Part shown: positions 7,676 to 12,500 of the stretch, piece by piece
How positions within the stretch are numbered: position 1 is the stretch's first letter
Layout: each line of letters opens with the position of its first letter
Assembly (NCBI GenBank): GCA_015657535.1
Contig: JADHZB010000039.1
Location: 1 to 12,500 of the forward strand
Length of the DNA stretch: 12,500 nt
Source of the DNA: Nephromyces sp. MM_2019
Lineage: Eukaryota > Apicomplexa > Aconoidasida > Nephromycida
Reading direction: 5' to 3'
The notes under the pieces: generated by a model
What the model was told of the DNA's origin: nothing
Database searches by the model: none
Seen by the model: only the letters and a program-made list of their open reading frames with translations
Translations under genes and position numbers: made by a program

Positions 7676-7771
7676 TGTGCATTTAATATGATGATAAACT
7701 ATTGTAATCAACCATCTTTCGGGACTGAATACTCTGATGATTCAATAAGTATCTGATAAATCTAATGCACA
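7676..7771 (+). ncRNA. snR39b: C/D box snoRNA, snR39b-like (LSU G805 equivalent)
   Basis: All four boxes are perfect: C ATGATGA (7688-7694), D' CTGA (7725-7728), C' TGATGA (7735-7740) and D CTGA (7753-7756). The terminal stem pairs ATTTA (7681-7685) with TAAAT (7757-7761), and an overlapping outer match pairs TGTGCATT (7676-7683) with AATGCACA (7764-7771). The guide ACCATCTTTCGGG (7711-7723) is complementary over 13 nt to the conserved large-rRNA sequence CCCGAAAGAUGGU. The fifth nucleotide from D' faces the G of CCCG, yeast G805, the site of snR39b. The second guide, before D, has no target I recognise. Confidence 0.85.
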
Positions 7772-8625
7772 CATACATACATGTGTTTCACATATATATA
7801 TGTAATATATATTCATATTTAGTTAATACATACTATAGGTGTGTAAAACACGAATAGATGCATATTAAGTTTATGTAATTGCTATACTTTAACCTGTATA
7901 TATACTGTGTATATATATGTTTGTAAAATTTAAATATAAATACACAAGAGTTGAAGGATGATAAATTTTATAAATTCTGAAAAAATAAATTTGAAGAAAA
8001 TTATTTTTTGGAGATCTGATCTGATAACTCACAAATGTGTAAAATTATTTTGTTGAAATTAATCATTAACATACATTTATGAAATGTGTATGTGTGTATA
8101 TATGTAGTAATGTTCTTATAATCTTGAATGGGTGTTAATTTTTACCATAGATTTTTTTACAATACTTCTTTAAAAAAATGTGTAGGCATAGTGTATAAAT
8201 TTAATTAACAGTGTATATATAAATCATTTAGAATAGATTCAATCAAAAGCTTAGGTGTGATGATGTATACTATATATGTAAAAGTGTGTGTTTGAACTTA
8301 TGTGTGTATATGAAGCTGTTTTTGCACTTATTTAAGTGTGTATGTATAGTTATTTTTGTTAATGTGTTTGAGTTTGTTGTTGATGTATACATTGGTCATT
8401 GTTCGTGTATTATAACGTATGTGTGTATATATTATATTCAATAAATTTTAATTAGATTAATGAACTTGTAAACAATTGTTTTATTCAAGAAGGTTTCCTT
8501 ATAAAAATTTAAATGTGTTTGTGTAAATGTAAATAAATATAATGCTAAAAATGAAAGTGTGTATAAACTACTATGTATATGGTATGAAAATTTATCAATG
8601 TGTATGTGTGTAAAATTTTGTTTTA
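7772..8625. other. Convergent intergenic region between the snoRNA cluster and the Cwc21-like gene
   Basis: No gene. The composition is AT-rich, with TG-rich tracts on the plus strand increasing towards the minus-strand gene. On the minus strand AATAAA is present at 8627-8622, overlapping the tandem TAA stops of the Cwc21-like gene, and again at 8485-8480; either could serve as its polyadenylation signal. A weak C/D-like candidate at 7948-8030 is listed separately. Confidence 0.4.
7948..8030 (+). ncRNA. Weak C/D-box-like candidate
   Basis: GAGTT (7948-7952) and AACTC (8026-8030) form a 5-bp stem enclosing ATGATAA (7958-7964, one base from box C), CTGA at 7977-7980 and CTGA twice near the end (8016-8019, 8021-8024). 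The putative guides are nearly all A/T and match no rRNA I recognise. The spacing is right and it follows two good C/D RNAs on the same strand, but this could be chance. Confidence 0.25.
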
Positions 8626-11600
8626 TTAACGTTCAATTGCAGTGCGTTTAGAACTCCTATTATTATAGTTAGTCCGATCACCATTTCTATACTTTGATCT
8701 TCGTCTAATTTCCTTCAAAATTTAATAAATACACACACAGATCAAATGATATGTGTAAAACAATGTGTGTGTGTATGTAATGTTTGTGTGTATGCATACT
8801 AGTATCAATGTGTATGTGTGTGTACTTGTATCAATGTGTGTGTATATGTGTATGTATAATAGTATCAATGTGTGTGTGTGTGTACCATTGAATTAGAAGA
8901 AGAGGATCTAGGTCTGTGTGTAGGAGGTGAGTGGGATCGACGATATCGCCTTTGTGAGGGTGAATTAGGCTGACTTTGATTTCGAACTTTATTTCTACCT
9001 AATGATTGAATGTTAGATTGTGGGGGACTTTTAGAGGGAGATGTGTGTGTGTGTGTTCTGGTGGGTGATTTGTGTGTACGTGTTGTGTGTTTCCTAGTGG
9101 GCGATCGGTTTGTACGTGTTGTGTGTGACCTAGGAGGAGACTTCTGTGTACGTGTGTGTGTCTTAGAAGGTGATCTGTGTATACGTGTGTGTGTCTTAGA
9201 AGGTGATCTGTGTATACGTGTGTGTGTCTTAGAAGGTGACCTGTGTATACGTGTGTGTGCCTTGCGACTATCTGAATCTCTTCTTAAGTGTGTAGAAGGT
9301 GAACGGCTATTTGATTTGTGTGTACGTTTGGGGGAACGAGATTTTTTTCTCTTATCTATAAAAAAAAATATACGTATGTATATATATATATATGTGTATA
9401 AGTTTTGAGATTGTGTGTAGTTTTAAGAGTGGATGTGTATATGTTTTGTGTTTGTGTGAATGTGTTAATACCTGTACTAGCATCCTGAGCTCGCCTTTCT
9501 CGCGGTGAAGGGGATCTAATATAGTGGATATATAGGAAATTAGTATATAAATAAGTATATAAATGTGTGTACAAGCTGAGTGCTTTATATATATATATAA
9601 ATATACATATATATTGTAGGATTACCTTTTCTTTATTGTTTGCTTTGTGTTTCGTTGATCTTTTTCATGGTGTTCCTCAGTGTGAGTGTGTGTACGAGTT
9701 TTGGGTTGATTTTCCAGCTAATTAAAATATTGAATATAAATTGTTTTTAATATATTTTACACATTTTATTTCATACATCATACTTTACACATTTTATTTC
9801 ATACATCACATTTTACACATTTAATTTACCTTATCTTTCTTGTGTTGAAGTTGTGATTCTTCATCTTCAGCTGAGGGTAATCAATAATTGATTTATATAT
9901 ATATATATGTTTGTGTGTGTGTATATACACAATTCAGTTTCTTATTTTTACATATAACAAAATGTATAGAATAATGTGTGTGTATACAGAGTATATGAGA
10001 GAATATAAGTATCAATGTGTGTACAGAGTATATGAGAAAAAGTGAGTGTCAATGTATGTACACCGAGTATGTGAGAGAAAACGAGTATCAATGTGTGTAC
10101 AATTTACATGCGATAGTGTGTATATCATCTTCTGAATGTTCATCACTTTGATCAGAACTTGAATTAGATGATGATGAACTCCCAGAACGACTCAAACTTG
10201 CCTTCGAATTTGGCGAATTTCCTCCGCTGGACTTACTCGAATTGGAGGATGATGAGGAGGAGGAGGAGGACGACGACGACGACAATGACCTGGAATGCTT
10301 TTTTTTTTTGGTATGTGTGTTTGTCGTCTCTAACTCTCTATAATATATATTTATATATGTATATATATACACAGGTGAGTATATTCAAGTAGGTGTGTGG
10401 AGGTTGGAGTGTATATGTGTAAAAGAGATGTGTTAATATATCATTGATGTCTGTTATATGAACATAATGTGTTTGTGTATGAAATTGTTATTGATATCTG
10501 TGTGCCTATGAAATGGAATTGATGTGTATGTTTGAAATGTTATAAATGTATATGTATATAAACATAATATATGTATATGTATATGGACATAATATAAGTG
10601 TGTGTATGTGTACATAATATAAGTGTTTGTATGTGTACATAATATAAGTGTGTGTATGTGTACATAATATAAGTATGTGTATATGTACATAATATAAGTG
10701 TGTGTATATGTACATAATATAAGTGTGTGTATGTGTACATAATATAAGTGCGTATATATCTATATAATATAAGTGCGTATATATCTATATAATATAAGTG
10801 TGTGTATGTGTACATAATATAAGTGTGTGTATGTGTACATAATATAAGTGTGTGTATGTGTACATAATATAAGTGTGTGTATGTGTACATAATATAAGTG
10901 CGTATATATCTATATGATATAAGTGTGTGTATATGAACATAATATATGTGTGTGTATAATGTGTGTGTATGTGTAATAATTACCGTTTTCTTTTCTCTTC
11001 TTGGGCTACAATTTTTTCTAATTTTTTCGCCTCAAAATCAAAGGCTGAGCCGGGTTTATAACTTTCGTGTGAAATATTAAACGCCTTGGCCATCTTCTTC
11101 ATTTCTTCATCTTTTAGTGCAGCAATTTCATGTGTATTCATCCTGTGTATAAATATACACACATATAATAAAATCATATGTAAATGTGTGTAGTGTGTGA
11201 GTATGTGTATGTGGATGTGTATGTGTGTGTGTGTATGTGTGTGTGTGAGTGTGTATAATTCTTACATTTTCTGAGCATCCTTTTCAACATTTTGAGTTGG
11301 GTTGTTTACCTCAGCCAATAATTTGTCTCTCAATGCCCGGGTACGTTGTTCGATGGAGACCTCGTCCATACCTTCGTCTCTGAGTGTGTCCTCCAACTCC
11401 AAAACTTTGACTTCGATTTTACGTTTTCGTTCGTGTGTAAGAAGTGCTTCATCGGCTGTGTTAACCTTCAAACTTGCCTAAATTTTAAAACAATCAAATG
11501 TGTGTGTGTGTATAGACAGTGTGTGGAATTATGGGGAGTTATGTCGTAGTTATGTGGAGTCAGCATGTGTGTGTGTGATCTAGTTATGTAGAGTGTGTGG

Positions 11601-11871
11601 AATTGTTTAGTAATTGTATGGGATCGTGTCGTAATCGAGTGGAGTATGTGTATAAGTGTATCGTAGTGATGTTTAGTATAGGTGTGTGGTTAAAAGTGTA
11701 TGTATTTTATATGGGATTTTGTGTTTGTGTGTGAGTACTTACTATCTTTTTGACTGAGAATTCATCTGCAGGCATATCAGTCCTCTTTGGTTGAATGAAG
11801 GCCAAACTTTTTTGTATATACCCACTTGTCCCTGACCCCCTTGGAGTTTGTAGACCTACACCGTTATACAT
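8626..11871 (-). CDS. CWC21: Cwc21/SRRM2-type splicing factor with RS-like tail, nine exons
   Basis: Exons on the minus strand are 11871-11743, 11477-11266, 11142-10984, 10337-10108, 9870-9830, 9717-9626, 9515-9472, 9355-8886 and 8712-8626. All junction phases agree and give 487 aa. An in-frame TAA lies two codons before the ATG. The N terminus [20 protein letters not shown] is the signature of Cwc21/SRRM2, proteins that bind the catalytic spliceosome near Prp8. Residues 58-80 ([18 protein letters not shown]) are the cwf21 helix, and a second conserved stretch ([17 protein letters not shown]) follows in exon 3. Exon 4 carries a 13-serine run encoded by mixed codons. Exon 8 holds SP/TR repeats, including three near-identical 11-residue units [11 protein letters not shown]. 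Exon 9 supplies [10 protein letters not shown]...TAIER and tandem TAA stops. The last junction (donor GTACAC, acceptor TTGAAG) is least certain; without it, translation would stop a few codons into the intron. Confidence 0.88.
8801..8873 (-). repeat. Repeated GTATCAATGTGT motif in intron 8 of the Cwc21-like gene
   Basis: The plus strand carries three copies of (A/T)GTATCAATGTGT at 8801, 8827 and 8861, joined by TG microsatellite. The sense strand reads ACACATTGATAC, starting just after the exon 8 donor. The same motif recurs in intron 4, also just after its donor. Confidence 0.5.
9050..9270 (-). repeat. 33-36 bp coding tandem repeat in exon 8
   Basis: Three almost identical 33-bp units start at 9162, 9195 and 9228, followed towards lower coordinates by more diverged 33-36 bp units. 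Each encodes an 11-12 residue block of the type [11 protein letters not shown]. Unit length is always a multiple of three, so copies can be gained or lost without a frameshift. Confidence 0.8.
9755..9820. repeat. 28-bp tandem repeat in intron 5 of the Cwc21-like gene
   Basis: The block TTTACACATTTTATTTCATA plus CATCA occurs at 9756 and 9784, with a truncated third copy at 9811. It fills most of the short intron 5. Confidence 0.65.
9975..10100. repeat. 37-39 bp tandem repeat in intron 4 of the Cwc21-like gene
   Basis: About three imperfect units of the form GTGTGTACAGAGTATATGAG followed by AGAAAAnGAGTATCAAT. The anchor TCAATGTGTGTAC recurs at 10012, 10049 and 10088, 37 and 39 bp apart. The final copy abuts the exon 4 donor. 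Confidence 0.65.
10562..10965. repeat. 25-bp minisatellite, about 16 copies, in intron 3 of the Cwc21-like gene
   Basis: The anchor AATATAAGTG recurs exactly every 25 bp from 10591 to 10891, with diverged units at both ends (10566, 10916, 10941). Two main unit types are seen: A, ending TGTGTATGTGTACAT, and B, ending CGTATATATCTATAT. B occurs as a pair at 10741 and 10766 and again at 10891, either side of a run of four A units. Because 25 is not a multiple of 3, each strand shows long but meaningless open frames. Confidence 0.9.
11195..11255. repeat. TG microsatellite in intron 2 of the Cwc21-like gene
   Basis: An interrupted (TG)n tract with TATG and GAG interruptions fills most of the 123-nt intron 2, which reads (CA)n on the sense strand. 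Confidence 0.7.
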
Positions 11872-12245
11872 ATTTTAGAGGAGGTTTATGAAGCTGGTGG
11901 TATTGGGTGTAGGGAGGGGAGACAATTAATAGTGGAAGGGGGTGGAGGTATTATACCCGGGAATGAGGTAGGGAAGGTTTGGTGTGTATAAAGTAGAGGT
12001 GTGTGAGGGTAAAATATATGACTTGTGTTTGAGAAACAGTTTATTTCTATTATCTATGTAATCAGATGTGTATGAGTTATGTATATATATGTATATATAT
12101 ATATGTGTGTGTGAATTATTTCAAAATAATGTGTTTACTCTTTTAAATAAGACTTTACAACATGTGTCAAATTGTATATACATGAGTTATTTATACACAT
12201 ATATTATATAAAATACACTCCATGTAGGTATGTATGGTTTGGTGT
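11872..12245 (-). promoter_or_regulatory. Upstream region of the Cwc21-like gene
   Basis: The first 130 bases upstream of the ATG are strongly G-rich on the plus strand, that is C/T-rich in the sense direction (runs such as CCACCCCC and CTCCCC). This resembles the pyrimidine-rich leader seen before RPL7A. Beyond about 12000 the sequence returns to AT-rich DNA with TA tracts. No TATA box or gene could be assigned. Confidence 0.4.
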
Positions 12246-12392
12246 ATGTTGCTATGTGTGTGTGTGGGAGTGTGTGAATGTGGTGTGTGTGTGAGTGTGG
12301 TGTGTGAGTGTGTGTGTGAGTATGGTGTGTGAGTGTGTGTGTGAATGTGGTGTGTGAGTGAGTGTGGTGTGTGAGTGTGTGTGTCAGTATGC
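12246..12392. repeat. TG/GAGTG-rich imperfect minisatellite
   Basis: Interspersed units of GTGTGTGAGTGTG(G) and TGTGTGTGAGTATGG recur with varying length. The plus strand has no C in this stretch until a CAG near its end. There is no coding potential. Confidence 0.75.
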
Positions 12393-12433
12393 AAGTGTAT
12401 ATCTTTTAAAAATTTGCTGATTCTACACCCTTA

Positions 12434-12493
12434 TTAGCGCTAAACATACACATACTCCAAAGCACTATATTTATTCACATATAAGTTTAGTGC
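12434..12493. other. Palindromes at the window edge
   Basis: TTAGCGCTAA (12434-12443) is a perfect palindrome. GCACTA (12462-12467) with TAGTGC (12488-12493) makes a 6-bp stem around an AT-rich loop. This patch is less repetitive than its surroundings, so it may be the edge of another structured RNA or gene, but the window ends here. Confidence 0.25.
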
Positions 12494-12500
12494 AATTTAA

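Noticed and set aside
8257..8263. GTGATGA box C candidate on the plus strand (similar ones at 4968 and 5858)
   Set aside because: No CTGA box D within about 120 nt downstream and no antisense match to rRNA.
9010..9408. Plus-strand open frame with repeated Cys/Val/Arg/Leu blocks
   Set aside because: It is the antisense of exon 8 of the Cwc21-like gene, whose sense frame gives a consistent spliced protein.
10454..10890. Long minus-strand open frames rich in Tyr, Thr, His and Leu
   Set aside because: They are translations of the 25-bp minisatellite in an intron; all frames are open because the repeat lacks stop codons, and no homology is visible.
10562..10965. Regularly spaced repeats as a CRISPR-like array
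   Set aside because: The units are directly tandem without unique spacers, and the context is a eukaryotic intron.
12191..12394. Minus-strand Thr/His-rich open frame
   Set aside because: Pure CA-repeat translation with no splice or homology support.

Overview
This is a nuclear segment of an AT-rich, intron-rich eukaryote. All three protein genes are spliced with GT...AG introns (donors mostly GTATGT/GTAAAT-like, acceptors mostly TATAG/TTAG), and TAA and TAG are both used as stops. The lineage cannot be fixed from the sequence; an AT-rich protist or other small eukaryote is as far as I would go. No prokaryotic, viral or transposon gene was seen.

Layout. (1) Minus strand, 958-3119: RPL5 (uL18) in four exons, 307 aa, rebuilt completely. 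(2) Plus strand, 4852-6861: RPL7A (eL8) in four exons, 266 aa, whose first coding exon appears to be only the ATG. The two ribosomal protein genes diverge from a 1.7 kb non-coding region. (3) Minus strand, 8626-11871: a nine-exon Cwc21/SRRM2-type splicing factor, 487 aa, with an N-terminal cwf21 region followed by a Ser/Arg-, Ser- and Thr/His-rich tail.

The main discovery is a set of eight structured small RNAs around and inside the two ribosomal protein genes, five C/D and three H/ACA. On the RPL5 side (minus strand) there is a snR37-like H/ACA RNA at the window edge, U25-like and U16-like C/D RNAs downstream of the gene, a C/D RNA in RPL5 intron 2 and a snR42-like H/ACA RNA in RPL5 intron 1. 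Downstream of RPL7A (plus strand) there is a snR34/U65-like H/ACA RNA, an orphan C/D RNA and a snR39b-like C/D RNA. They were recognised from boxes C/D/C'/D' or H/ACA, paired stems and 9-13 nt antisense matches to universally conserved rRNA. All three H/ACA RNAs point at the peptidyl-transferase region of the large rRNA (yeast positions 2826, 2880, 2944, 2975). The segment therefore combines ribosomal proteins, rRNA-modification guides and a splicing factor.

The remaining non-coding DNA is low-complexity. TG/CA and TA tracts are everywhere, and the CA-rich strand is usually the sense strand of the nearest gene. There is a 25-bp minisatellite in an intron of the Cwc21-like gene and a degenerate 59-69 bp repeat upstream of RPL5. 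rRNA coordinates in yeast numbering are from memory and should be verified.
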